From the NCBI GenBank assembly GCA_003222675.1, contig QHWT01000041.1:1-55178 (forward strand): DNA of 55,178 nt, in the 5' to 3' direction. Position numbers and translations under genes: made by a program. The DNA comes from Acidobacteriota bacterium (lineage in GTDB: Bacteria > Acidobacteriota > Vicinamibacteria > Vicinamibacterales > 2-12-FULL-66-21). The notes beneath the pieces were generated by a model that did not search any database, had not been told where the DNA came from, and was given only the letters and a program-made list of their open reading frames with translations. Shown piece after piece: positions 41,380 to 49,377 of this stretch (its first letter is position 1; each line of letters starts with the position of its first letter).

Positions 41380-42900
41380 GTGCGGAATCAGCGCCAGCTC
41401 GGTGCGGCGGCATATTTACTTGTCACGGCGGTCGGTGTGTGTGGTGCGGGGTGTGCTCGACCGCAGGAGAGGGGTCCGACAGCGGCGACACTGCGAATCG
41501 GAGTGTCCCTTCCAGCGGGACAGACGACGAGCACAGGCCTGAGGACCCTCATCCCGCTTCTCACCACCGAACCTCTGTTGACGAATGAAATGGATGGCAG
41601 CCAGGTCGCGCGGCTGGCGCAGGACTGGGCCTGGGACGAATCGCGCACGAAGCTGCAGCTGAAGCTCCGTCGCGACGTTCTTTTTCACGATGGGACGCCG
41701 CTCACACCCAAGGTGGTGGCGCAAGCCTTGCGCGCCCGAATCGCGGCGCATTCGGTGTCGAGCTTTGCGAGCGTCTCATCGGTCTCGGTGACCGGCGAAG
41801 ACGCCGTGACGCTCCAACTCACGCAGCCCGACTCGTTCCTCCTCCCCGACCTGGCCCTGGTCTCGATCGCGATGCCCGGGAAATCGGACATCGGAACCGG
41901 ACCGTTCAAACTCGCGTCGCAAAGTGGTCAGCAGACGCTGCTCCGGCGCTTCGATCAGTTCTATCGGGGGCGTCCAGCCATCGATGCTGTGGAGATCGAC
42001 ACGTACCCCACGCAGCGCAAGGCGTGGGCATCGATGATGCGCGGTAGTCTCGACATGTTGTACGAGGTCAGCAGGGACGCGGTGGAGTTCGTCGAAGCGG
42101 AATCCGCGGTGAACACCTATAAGTTTCCGCGTGCGTATTACATTCCGCTCATATTCAACGTTCGCCATCCCGTGTTGAAGAATGCGCAGGTCCGGCGGGC
42201 GATCAATGAAGCCCTGGACAAAGACGCGCTCGTGCAGGAGGGCCTGAGAGGCCGTGGAAGGCCTGCCGAGGGGCCAATCTGGCCGGACCACTGGGCATAC
42301 ATCGCGTCTGCGCAATCAACGACATTCAATCCCGATGCGGCCCGGCTTCGGCTGGATGCCGCCGGCTATCGTATCCCGCCCGTCACAGCCGGGCAGATGC
42401 CGAGCAGATTCTCGTTCACGTGTGCAGTCTGGGCGGAGGACGCGCGCTTCGAGCGGCTCGCACTCGTGCTGCAGAAACAATTCGCCGACATCGGCATCGA
42501 CATGCGCCTCGAGCCGCTGAGCGCCACCGCGTTCGACGAGCGCGCGCTGTCGGGCAGGTTCGATGCGCTGCTGATCGAAATGGCGGGCCGCTCATTGAGC
42601 TGGGTCTACCGCTTCTGGCATTCACCGAGCGGTCAAGTCGTGCTGAATTCGGGCTACCAATCGGCTGATTCTGCGCTGGAACGCATCCGGCGGGCGCGGT
42701 CGGACGATGAGGTTCGCCGCGGCGTCGTGGATTTAATGCGCGTCTTTACGGAGGACCCGCCTGCCGCCTTCCTCGCGTGGCAGATGCAGTCGCGCGCTGT
42801 GTCGGCACAGTTCGACGTGCGGGCGGAGCCCAATCGGGACATCCTCAGCAATGTGTGGCAGTGGCGTCCCGTGGCAGCGCCAGCATCCGTATCGCGATGA
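41380..42900 (+). CDS. Family-5 (peptide/oligopeptide) substrate-binding lipoprotein
   Basis: A 506-residue protein from GTG 41380. The signal peptide ends in GVCGAGC, a probable lipobox. The mature part is an SBP_bac_5 (OppA/DppA-like) bilobed binder: LTTEPLLTNEMDGSQVARLAQDWAWDES, LRRDVLFHDGTPLTPKVV, GTGPFKL and NVRHPVLKNAQVRRAINEALDKDALVQEGLRG are classic stretches. No permease or ATPase genes follow; instead the stop overlaps the histidine-kinase start. Its likely job here is to bind the matured peptide outside the membrane, for sensing or for uptake by a permease encoded elsewhere. Confidence 0.88.
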   Translation: MRNQRQLGAAAYLLVTAVGVCGAGCARPQERGPTAATLRIGVSLPAGQTTSTGLRTLIPLLTTEPLLTNEMDGSQVARLAQDWAWDESRTKLQLKLRRDVLFHDGTPLTPKVVAQALRARIAAHSVSSFASVSSVSVTGEDAVTLQLTQPDSFLLPDLALVSIAMPGKSDIGTGPFKLASQSGQQTLLRRFDQFYRGRPAIDAVEIDTYPTQRKAWASMMRGSLDMLYEVSRDAVEFVEAESAVNTYKFPRAYYIPLIFNVRHPVLKNAQVRRAINEALDKDALVQEGLRGRGRPAEGPIWPDHWAYIASAQSTTFNPDAARLRLDAAGYRIPPVTAGQMPSRFSFTCAVWAEDARFERLALVLQKQFADIGIDMRLEPLSATAFDERALSGRFDALLIEMAGRSLSWVYRFWHSPSGQVVLNSGYQSADSALERIRRARSDDEVRRGVVDLMRVFTEDPPAAFLAWQMQSRAVSAQFDVRAEPNRDILSNVWQWRPVAAPASVSR

Positions 42901-44648
42901 GACGCATCACGTCGCGCTTCGTTCTGCTCATCGCCACAGCGGCGATCGCGCCCCTCATGGTGTACGGCGCCGTGTCTGTGACGTCCTTGCGACGCGCGAA
43001 CAACGAATCTGTCAGGGCAGGGAATCTGAAGGTCGCGGGCCAAGTCGCCGAGCAGATCGAATTGTACGTCACGAACAACATCCGGGTTCTGCAATCCCTC
43101 GGGTCCGAGCTGACGGCGACGGCGTTGGCGACATGGCAGCAGGATCGGATGTTGAAGGACTACGTGCTCTCGTTCCCGGAATTTCGGGAAATCACCTTGT
43201 TCGATTCATCTGGAAATGTCCTTGCGTCGAGCGCGCTTGGAAAGAGTCGAGTGGCGCTGCCAGAAGCGGCGGCTCACGCCGCGAAGCGAATCTACATTGC
43301 ACCGATTCGAGTCGACGACGACTTCCTCCCGACGACGACGATTGCCGTGCAGCTCACGAGGCTGCAACAGAACACCGGCTGGGTCGTGGGGGAGATTGCG
43401 CTCGAGCAGTTGTGGCGCATGGTCGACAACATTCGTGTCGGCGCGAGCGGTCATGCCCTGATCGTCGGTGAGGACCTGCGACTGATCGCTCACGGAAACC
43501 CTGACGAGAAACGGCGCATCGCCAGCAGCGAGCAAGCCACCACCAACGCCGCGTTGAAGTTCGTGTCGGCTTTTCGCGCCGGCGGCGTCCCGGCAACACA
43601 GTATTTGAATGAAGCACGCGAGGACATGCTCGCCGTCGCGTCACCCGTTCGAGAGACCGGATGGACCATCGTGGTGGAGCAACCCACGACGGAGGCGTTC
43701 GCGACGACGCGCCGGCTCGAAGGCCAGCTGCTCACCGCGATCGCGCTCGCCCTTCTCGTCACGATGATCGTCGGCTACTTCTGGGGCCGCACCTTCATCC
43801 AGCGCATCTTCGCGCTGACGCGGGTCACACGCTCGATTGCGGAAGGCAAGTGGGAAACGCGCGTGCAGATGACGGGGCAGGACGAAATCCGCGAGCTTGG
43901 CGACGCGTTCAACTCGATGGCGGATCGGCTCGTGGAGCTGCGGGAGGACGTGCGCAAGCAGGAGCGGCAGGCGATGTTCGGACGCATCGCCGCGGGGCTC
44001 GTGCACGACCTGTCACATCCGATTCAGAACATCGGGAACAGCTGCAAGCTGATCCTGAAGATGTCGGACGACCAGGAGTATCGCGAAACCTTCCGGCGGA
44101 CGGTCGAGCGCGAGATGGTGATCGTCAAGCGCGTGCTCGACGATCTGCGCAACATCGCCCGGCCGATTCCGCTCGAGCGCTTCCCGGTGGATCTGAACAA
44201 ATCCGTGGCGGACGCGATCGAAGCGATGCTGCCGCACGCCGAGACCGCGGGGTTGACGCTGAAAGCGGAGCTCGCGTCGCAGCCGCTCTATATCGAAGGC
44301 GACGTGTTCGCGCTCGGACGCGTCTACCGCAACCTGATCCTCAACGCCATCCAGGCGACGGCGCCCGGCGGCCTCGTCGTCGCGGCGACCGAAGGACACG
44401 GCACGCGCGTGCAGGTGCGCGTTTACGACACCGGCTGCGGCATCCCGTCGGATCGGCTCAACGCGATCTTCGAAGACTTCGTGACGACGAAGCGCCGCGG
44501 CCTCGGCCTCGGCCTCGCGATTTCCAAGAAGATCGTCGAGCAGCTCGGCGGAAGCATCGCGGTCGCCAGCGAGGTGGGCAAGGGAACGACGTTCGTCATT
44601 GATTTCCCGCGGACCGAGGCGCGCCCGATCGCGCTCGTTGCCGGATAG
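42897..44648 (+). CDS. Membrane sensor histidine kinase
   Basis: A 583-residue kinase from ATG 42897 (ATGA overlap with the binding protein). There is a helix at about 8-28, a periplasmic Cache-like sensor (about 30-275; ITLFDSSGNVLASSALGKS), a second helix (LLTAIALALLVTMIVGYFWG), a HAMP segment (RSIAEGKWETRVQMTGQDEIRELGDAFNSMADRL), H-box VHDLSHP with His370, N-box NLILNAIQA, G-boxes DTGCGIP and GLGLGLAISKKIVEQLGG. It is the presumed partner of the NtrC-type regulator at 37666 and could sense the lipoprotein-bound peptide. Confidence 0.92.
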   Translation: MRRITSRFVLLIATAAIAPLMVYGAVSVTSLRRANNESVRAGNLKVAGQVAEQIELYVTNNIRVLQSLGSELTATALATWQQDRMLKDYVLSFPEFREITLFDSSGNVLASSALGKSRVALPEAAAHAAKRIYIAPIRVDDDFLPTTTIAVQLTRLQQNTGWVVGEIALEQLWRMVDNIRVGASGHALIVGEDLRLIAHGNPDEKRRIASSEQATTNAALKFVSAFRAGGVPATQYLNEAREDMLAVASPVRETGWTIVVEQPTTEAFATTRRLEGQLLTAIALALLVTMIVGYFWGRTFIQRIFALTRVTRSIAEGKWETRVQMTGQDEIRELGDAFNSMADRLVELREDVRKQERQAMFGRIAAGLVHDLSHPIQNIGNSCKLILKMSDDQEYRETFRRTVEREMVIVKRVLDDLRNIARPIPLERFPVDLNKSVADAIEAMLPHAETAGLTLKAELASQPLYIEGDVFALGRVYRNLILNAIQATAPGGLVVAATEGHGTRVQVRVYDTGCGIPSDRLNAIFEDFVTTKRRGLGLGLAISKKIVEQLGGSIAVASEVGKGTTFVIDFPRTEARPIALVAG

Positions 44649-44790
44649 GGTTCACGGTTCACCGGTTCACGGGTTCACGGTTCACGGTTCACGGTTCACC
44701 GGTTCAGCGGTTCACGCTTACCGGATCACGATTACCGGATCAGTGTTCACCGCTTCACGGGTTCATCACCGGTCAAGGCTCACCGGTTCT
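44649..44790. repeat. Degenerate GGTTCACG array after the kinase gene
   Basis: About eighteen 7- to 9-bp units (GGTTCACG, CCGGTTCA, ACCGGATCA) begin immediately after the kinase TAG and run to the ribosome site of the next gene. The unit is close to the GTTCACG heptamer at 17958 but less regular. Confidence 0.85.
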
Positions 44791-44801
44791 TGGAGGATGA
44801 G

Positions 44802-45047
44802 ATGTTTCGCAAGTTGATCGAATCGAGCGAGATCGACGTGGACGGCCATGTCTACGTTGCGCATTATTTCGAGCAGAAGACCGCGCGAGGGACGCGCCGT
44901 TACAGCTGTGAGGTCGTGCTGGATGCGGGGGACCGCATCATCCTCGACGACGACTCGATGATGAGTCTGGAAGCCAAGGTGGCGCGGCTGGCGCCGGCGA
45001 CGGTTTACAGCCGCGCGCTGGCGGGGCGGCGCTCGGAAGCGGCGTAA
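44802..45047 (+). CDS. Small hypothetical protein
   Basis: About 81 residues from ATG 44802, with a GGAGG site six bases upstream; an in-frame TTG at 44790 would add four residues. The sequence has a short helix (FRKLIESSEIDVDG), likely beta strands (HVYVAHYFEQK, RRYSCEVVLDAGDRIILDD) and a C-terminal helix. No family recognised. It is on the same strand as the peptide-signalling locus but separated by the repeat array, so membership is uncertain. Confidence 0.65.
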   Translation: MFRKLIESSEIDVDGHVYVAHYFEQKTARGTRRYSCEVVLDAGDRIILDDDSMMSLEAKVARLAPATVYSRALAGRRSEAA

Positions 45048-45102
45048 CAAGAAGGACGGATTCCAATCCGGCCCCACCGGCTCGCGAGGGCTCGGCTCAG
45101 CG

Positions 45103-45273
45103 ACGCCGGGTCTGAAGACAAGGATCCCGCCGGGTCTCACGGGTTCCTGGAAAGCCACGTCAATGGCCACGCTGAAATGCCAAATGCCAACACTGATTCA
45201 ATTCAGCATTGGGCATTTGACATGCGGCATGCAGGCTCTGGTTATGTCAGCAGCCTGTAGAGACCCGGCCTAC
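45103..45273. repeat. REP remnants around a repeat-rich gap
   Basis: A truncated copy (GCCGGGTCTGAAGAC near 45103) and a half copy (AGACCCGGCCTAC at 45261-45273) flank about 140 bp holding AAATGCCAAATGCC-type short repeats. The minus-strand GTAG of the half copy supplies the TAG stop of the HU gene. No gene is seen in 45048-45269. Confidence 0.65.
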
Positions 45274-45569
45274 TTGCGGGGGAGAACAGCGTCCTTGAGC
45301 TGCTTCGCGATGCGCGCCTTCACGACAGTCTTCGCGGGGATCTTGATCGCCTCGCCCGTCGCCGGGTTGCGGCCCATCCGCGCTTTGCGCTTCTGAACCA
45401 CCAGCTTCACCATCCCCGGCAGCACGAACTCACCCGAGCGCTTGAGCTCTTTCTCGGCAAGCACGTTGAGCTCGTCGAAGAACTCGCGCGCCTGCGTCCG
45501 CTTCACCTCGAACCGATCCGCGAAGTGCGAGAAGAGTTCGGATTTGCCCATCCTGCGGGCTTCTGCCAT
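45270..45569 (-). CDS. HU/IHF-family DNA-binding protein
   Basis: A 99-residue nucleoid protein. GKSELFSHFADRFEVKRTQAREFFDEL is the dimerising helical half, and GRNPATGEAIKIPAKTVVKARIAKQLKD the beta-arm and C-terminal helix, with the conserved RNPATG proline at the arm tip. It bends DNA and compacts the chromosome; the divergence of the middle (SGEFVLPGMVKLVVQKRKARM) suggests a lineage-specific paralogue. Its stop codon lies within a REP remnant. Confidence 0.88.
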   Translation of the reverse strand: MAEARRMGKSELFSHFADRFEVKRTQAREFFDELNVLAEKELKRSGEFVLPGMVKLVVQKRKARMGRNPATGEAIKIPAKTVVKARIAKQLKDAVLPRK

Positions 45570-45752
45570 CGGCTATTCCCCTTGCTTGGGCGCGCTCATC
45601 AAAACTGCCGCGTGACGGCCGCGCGCGCGTGCGGCAGCAGCGGAGAAATACCGGGATAAATCAGGGGGTATCCTAGCGCGCTTTTTTTTGCGGTGTCAAT
45701 CACGCGCGGGCGAAAAACCGCGATTTTCGGGCGTGAATGCTACAATTTTTCG

Positions 45753-46094
45753 ATGCCGCCGCTCGAGACGTTTCCCAACCCGCAGCCCGGCCGCGATTAT
45801 GAGATCGCGATTCGATGCCCGGAGTTTACGTCCGTGTGCCCTAAAACGGGGTTGCCGGACTTCGGCGAGATCCGGATCACCTACACGCCGGATGAGCGCT
45901 GCATCGAGCTGAAATCGTTGAAATATTACCTCGTCGATTTTCGCCAGAAGGGAATCTTCTACGAGGCGGTGACCAATCAGATCCTTGACGATCTCGTCGC
46001 CGCCTGCAGCCCGCGCCGCATGACCGTCATCGGCGATTTTACGGCGCGCGGAGGAATTTCGACAGCTGTGACGGCGACGTATCAGAAGAAGTAG
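45753..46094 (+). CDS. queF: NADPH-dependent 7-cyano-7-deazaguanine reductase QueF
   Basis: A 113-residue unimodular enzyme that reduces preQ0 to preQ1 in queuosine synthesis. [16 protein letters not shown] holds the active-site Cys and nearby Asp; [15 protein letters not shown] is the QueF signature, and [13 protein letters not shown] gives the substrate-binding Glu. The length is typical of the short form. An ATG with no strong ribosome site is preceded by a T-rich stretch. No other queuosine genes are adjacent. Confidence 0.93.
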   Translation: MPPLETFPNPQPGRDYEIAIRCPEFTSVCPKTGLPDFGEIRITYTPDERCIELKSLKYYLVDFRQKGIFYEAVTNQILDDLVAACSPRRMTVIGDFTARGGISTAVTATYQKK

Positions 46095-46141
46095 CAGCGC
46101 CTGGTCAAGGGCGCCCGCCGGATCAGGATGGCGCGCGAGCA

Positions 46142-46435
46142 ATGAAGGATGCGGACGGACCGCATGAAGTACCTATCGGCCGCGAGTTGGATCTGCACAC
46201 GTTCCACCCGCGCGATATCCCCTCCCTCGTCGAGGAGTACGTGATCGCTGCGCACGGCGCCGGGCTCCGGGAGGTCCGGCTGATCCACGGCCGCGGCAAA
46301 GGCATCCAGCGCGGAATCGTGCAGGCCGCTCTCGAGCGGCACCCGTTGGTCGTGTCCTTCTATGACGCGCCGGAAACGCACCTCGGGGCCACGGTTGCTG
46401 TTCTCAAGGAAGGAGGCTTGGCGCTGCGATCGTGA
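46142..46435 (+). CDS. Stand-alone Smr-domain protein
   Basis: A 97-residue protein consisting of one Smr (small MutS-related) domain: LDLHTFHPRDIPSLVEEYVIAAHGAG has the LDLH motif, LREVRLIHGRGKGIQRGIVQAAL the HGxGxG motif. Smr domains nick DNA or RNA; stand-alone forms are linked to mRNA cleavage at stalled ribosomes or to DNA repair. It starts 47 bp after queF on the same strand. Confidence 0.85.
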   Translation: MKDADGPHEVPIGRELDLHTFHPRDIPSLVEEYVIAAHGAGLREVRLIHGRGKGIQRGIVQAALERHPLVVSFYDAPETHLGATVAVLKEGGLALRS

Positions 46436-46496
46436 GGAGGTTCCCGGGTTCCGGAGTTCCGCAGGTTCCCTGTTCTGGTTCGAAAGGTTCCACTGG

Positions 46497-46660
46497 TTCT
46501 GGTTCGAACGTTCAACCGGTGCCGATCGAACGTTCAACCGGTACTGCTTCGAATGTTCAACCGGTGCTGATCGAACGTTCAACCGGTACTGCTTCGAATG
46601 TTCAACCGGTGCTGATCGAACGTTCAACCGGTGCTGGTTCGAACGTTCAACTGAGTTTGG
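46497..46660. repeat. 22/23-bp alternating tandem array with GAACGTTC and ACCGGT palindromes
   Basis: About seven units alternate between a GATCGAACGTTCAACCGGT form (22 bp) and a GCTTCGAATGTTCAACCGGT form (23 bp). Both hold palindromes GAACGTTC (or GAATGTTC) and ACCGGT. There are no spacers, so it is not a CRISPR array. It lies in the 445-bp gap after the Smr gene. Confidence 0.88.
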
Positions 46661-46735
46661 ATCCCGGCGGCGAGCCGGGCACACAGAACGGCGGGAACAC
46701 AGAACGTGGATAGCACGACGGAGGGCGGAACACAG

Positions 46736-46858
46736 GGAACCAGAACCTAGGGAACCAGAACCTAGGGAACCAGAACCTGGGGAACCAGAACCTGGGGAAC
46801 CAGAACCTGGGGAACCAGAACCTGGGGAACCAGAACCTGAGGAACCCTGGAACCGTGG
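46736..46858. repeat. 15-bp tandem array GGAACCAGAACCT(A/G)G
   Basis: About seven 15-bp units followed by degenerate GGAACC copies end 20 bp before the methyltransferase-like gene's stop. All six frames remain partly open across it because of its composition, giving false long ORFs rich in GEPEP or GSGSP. No gene is supported between 46436 and 46880. Confidence 0.9.
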
Positions 46859-46880
46859 AACTCCAGGAACCCTCTGTTCG

Positions 46881-47582
46881 TTAGAAAAGCCCCGGCACGA
46901 GACGGAACCGGACTCGCTGCATGTACTCGCGATATGTGCTGTCCTTGGCCAGCGTCTGTTCCTCGACGCGGGCGCGCATGACCAGCGCAAGGTCGGCGGC
47001 CGCGAGCACCGACAGGTTCCAGTCGAGCGGGTTTGCGAGCACGAAACCAATGTGCGTGATCAGGTAGCCAAGATAGATGGGATGCCGCACGAACTGATAG
47101 ATCCCGGTCGACACGACGCCGCGATTTGCCGGCGTCAGCCCGAAGCTGCGCCCCAGCGACAGCTTGCCGATGATCACGATGAGCAGGCCGACCGCCGAGA
47201 CGAGAACGGTCACGGCCTCCGAGGTCACCGGGACGAACGCAACAGCCGGTCTCACGAGCGGCGGCCCGAACATCGACATCATCGTCAGTATCCGCGCGCG
47301 CAGGCTCCGGTCCACGATCCCGGCGGACCGCCGGAACACGGTCAGCACGACCACGAGCGCTTCGCTCGCCACCAGCAGCAGTCCGGTGACGTGACCCGTT
47401 CTCGCGAAGTCCGTGGAGATGCGCATCGCCATCATCGAGAACAATGTGACGATGGTCGCCTTCGACGCGAGCTCCCCCCAGTCGCGCTGGCGCGCCGGCC
47501 CGCGCGAGGCTTCGAACCGGACCGGACGGAGCGACACTCCGCGCGTCAACGCAACGGGCAGGGCGAAGGCGAGGCGCTTCAT
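46881..47582 (-). CDS. Isoprenylcysteine carboxylmethyltransferase-like membrane protein
   Basis: About 233 residues from ATG 47582, which overlaps the ATPase stop as ATGA. It has four or five hydrophobic helices, then the family signature GVVSTGIYQFVRHPIYLGYLITHIGFVL and a C-terminal EEQTLAKDSTYREYMQRVRFRLVPGLF. The ICMT/PEMT-like fold methylates a lipid or small membrane substrate with S-adenosylmethionine; the bacterial substrate is unknown. Being last in the Tad operon suggests a link to the pilus or surface lipids, which is only an inference. Confidence 0.82.
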   Translation of the reverse strand: MKRLAFALPVALTRGVSLRPVRFEASRGPARQRDWGELASKATIVTLFSMMAMRISTDFARTGHVTGLLLVASEALVVVLTVFRRSAGIVDRSLRARILTMMSMFGPPLVRPAVAFVPVTSEAVTVLVSAVGLLIVIIGKLSLGRSFGLTPANRGVVSTGIYQFVRHPIYLGYLITHIGFVLANPLDWNLSVLAAADLALVMRARVEEQTLAKDSTYREYMQRVRFRLVPGLF

Positions 47583-48916
47583 GATGGCTCGTTTCCCTGG
47601 GATTCGGTTTCTTCCAGGAAGTAGCTCGCGCACGCCGCGTCGAGCAGCTCGCGGGTGATCGCCGGCTCGCGCTGCTGGTAGCGGCACATGTCGATCACCT
47701 GCTCCACCAGGTCGCGCGGATGGCAGGCGCGCATATGCAGCTTGCGCGGCTGGTAATACTTGCGCTGGAGGTACTCGACCATCACGGGGTCGAACGCCAC
47801 GTTGCGCTTGCGGCAGACCAGGTCGAAGATCTGGGTGTACTCGCTCGCCGTGGGATTCTTCGCGCGAATCTTGTACGGGATGCGGCGGAGGAACGCCTCG
47901 TCGGCCAGCGATTCCGGCTTCAGGTTGGTCGCGAAGATGATGAACACGTTGAACGGGACTTCGAACTTGCGCCCCGTGTGCAGCGTCAGGAAGTCGACCC
48001 GGCTTTCGAGGGGAACGATCCAGCGGTTCAGCAGGTCGCGCGGCGGAATGCGCTGGCGCCCGAAGTCGTCGACGACGAACACGCCGCCGATGGCCTTCAT
48101 CTGGATTGGCGCTTCGTAGAACTTGGAGATCGGGTTGAAGGTCAGGTCGAGCATCTCGAGCGTCAACTCGCCGCCGACGACCACGACCGGGCGCCGGATC
48201 TGTTCCCAGCGACGATCGTGCGCGGCAACCGCAACCACGCTCTGTCCCGCGCCCGCCTTTGCGGTGGATACGTGGTTGACCGGGTCGTACATCGTGATGA
48301 TCTGGCCGTCCACGTCGATCGCATGCGGCGTATGCATGTCGCTGCCGAGCGCGCGGCCGATCCCTTCGGCGACAACGGTCTTGCCGTTGCCTGGCGCGCC
48401 ATAGAGGAACAGCGATTTGCCCGAGTTCACCGCGGGGCCGAGCAGGTCGTACATCCCCGCGCTGACGATCAGGCTCTCGAAGCCGCGCGAGAGGCAGTCT
48501 TTATCGATCCATGGGCGCGCGGCCATGCACGCGCGGACGTAGGCGTTGTATTGCGCGAGCGGAACCGGCGCGGGACCAACGTACCGGCTGATGTCCAGGA
48601 ACTGCATCGCGCGGTCGCGGCCAAGGTCGGTCAGCGCGTAGCGGTAGCCGGCGTTGCCCGTGCCACTCGCGCCGCGCACCTCGATCAGCTTCTCGACGCG
48701 TGCGTGCTGGATCATCGCGTCCAGGACGGAGTAGGGCAGTCGCATCGCATCGGCGAGCTGCGTGCCGCTGCTCTCGCCGGAGACGAGCGTCTTCAGCATC
48801 AGCTGCGACAGTGTGTCCGAGTGCAGGCCCGTCTCGGCCATCGTCTGTGGCGGCGCGGGCGGCGCGGGTGCGTTGAGGCGCCCCGAGTGTTCGAATGTCG
48901 CGATCGTGGCGCTCAT
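47579..48916 (-). CDS. AAA+ ATPase with N-terminal winged-helix domain
   Basis: A 445-residue protein. Residues about 30-125 form a winged-helix-like domain (LPYSVLDAMIQHARVEKLIEVRG, YALTDLGRDRAM). From about 150, an AAA+ module: Walker A YGAPGNGKTVVAEG, Walker B GGVFVVDDFGRQR, sensor IIFATNLKPE, then arginine-rich FLRRIPYKI. A lid domain ends at YFLEE. It resembles MoxR/RuvB-like cytosolic remodelers. Start TGATG overlap with DUF192 and ATGA overlap with the methyltransferase tie it to the Tad operon. Its role there is unknown. Confidence 0.82.
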   Translation of the reverse strand: MSATIATFEHSGRLNAPAPPAPPQTMAETGLHSDTLSQLMLKTLVSGESSGTQLADAMRLPYSVLDAMIQHARVEKLIEVRGASGTGNAGYRYALTDLGRDRAMQFLDISRYVGPAPVPLAQYNAYVRACMAARPWIDKDCLSRGFESLIVSAGMYDLLGPAVNSGKSLFLYGAPGNGKTVVAEGIGRALGSDMHTPHAIDVDGQIITMYDPVNHVSTAKAGAGQSVVAVAAHDRRWEQIRRPVVVVGGELTLEMLDLTFNPISKFYEAPIQMKAIGGVFVVDDFGRQRIPPRDLLNRWIVPLESRVDFLTLHTGRKFEVPFNVFIIFATNLKPESLADEAFLRRIPYKIRAKNPTASEYTQIFDLVCRKRNVAFDPVMVEYLQRKYYQPRKLHMRACHPRDLVEQVIDMCRYQQREPAITRELLDAACASYFLEETESQGNEPS

Positions 48917-49377
48917 CAGGCAACCCCCCCGGAGTCAAGCACGTCGGCTGTCCCCTTCTTTTGTGAAAAAATGGGGCCGTCCCCTTTTTTGGTCTGTGCC
49001 CGATCCGCGAGGTCGCCCATCGAAATCATTTCGAACAGGATGCGATGGCCGATCTCGGTGCCGGACGCCGCCACGCGACCGGCGGGCAGCTCGAGAACGC
49101 CGGCAGTACCGCGGCGCGGAAAGCGAATCCGCCAAGGCTTCATGTTGGGCACGCAGTCGATGATCACGCCGCGCTCGTCGAGCGCAATGACATCGATGGT
49201 GAACTTCATGCCGAAGGTGTGCACACCCCGGCTCGGCACGATCCACAACGCTTCACCCGGCTCCAGGCGCTCGTGGTTCAAGAGACCGGTGCGTCGCGCG
49301 ACGCGCGTGGCGGCGACGCCGACCTTATCGGCGATGACCGAGTTCAGGTTGACGTTCCTCGCCAGGAGCCGTTTCAC
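48916..49377 (-). CDS. DUF192 family protein
   Basis: About 153 residues from GTG 49377 (GTGA overlap with tadC). GLLNHERLEPGEALWIVPSRGVHTFGMKFTIDVIALDERGVIIDCVPNMKPWRI is the DUF192 core, and GVLELPAGRV its end. DUF192 proteins are small beta-rich proteins of unknown function often found near Tad genes. The C-terminal KKGDGPIFSQKKGTADVLDSG is encoded by a palindromic AAAATGGGG/CCCCTTTTTT repeat and is probably not part of the ancestral protein. Confidence 0.85.
   Translation of the reverse strand: MKRLLARNVNLNSVIADKVGVAATRVARRTGLLNHERLEPGEALWIVPSRGVHTFGMKFTIDVIALDERGVIIDCVPNMKPWRIRFPRRGTAGVLELPAGRVAASGTEIGHRILFEMISMGDLADRAQTKKGDGPIFSQKKGTADVLDSGGVA
48954..48990. repeat. Palindromic repeat at the DUF192 gene end
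   Basis: AAAAAATGGGG at 48965-48975 pairs with the CCCCTTTTTT arm at 48981-48990, preceded by CTGTCCCCTTCTTTT. It lies inside the last coding part of the DUF192 gene. On the minus strand this gives a GC stem with flanking A/T runs, terminator-like, although the next genes are tightly coupled. Confidence 0.65.

Noticed and set aside
46497-46660. Possible CRISPR array
   Set aside because: Units are contiguous without unique spacers, and no cas genes are near.
46362-47624. Long plus-strand frame with GEPEP and CFECSTGADRTFNR repeats
   Set aside because: It is produced by tandem arrays and antisense of the methyltransferase-like gene; it runs through unrelated repeats and has no ribosome site.
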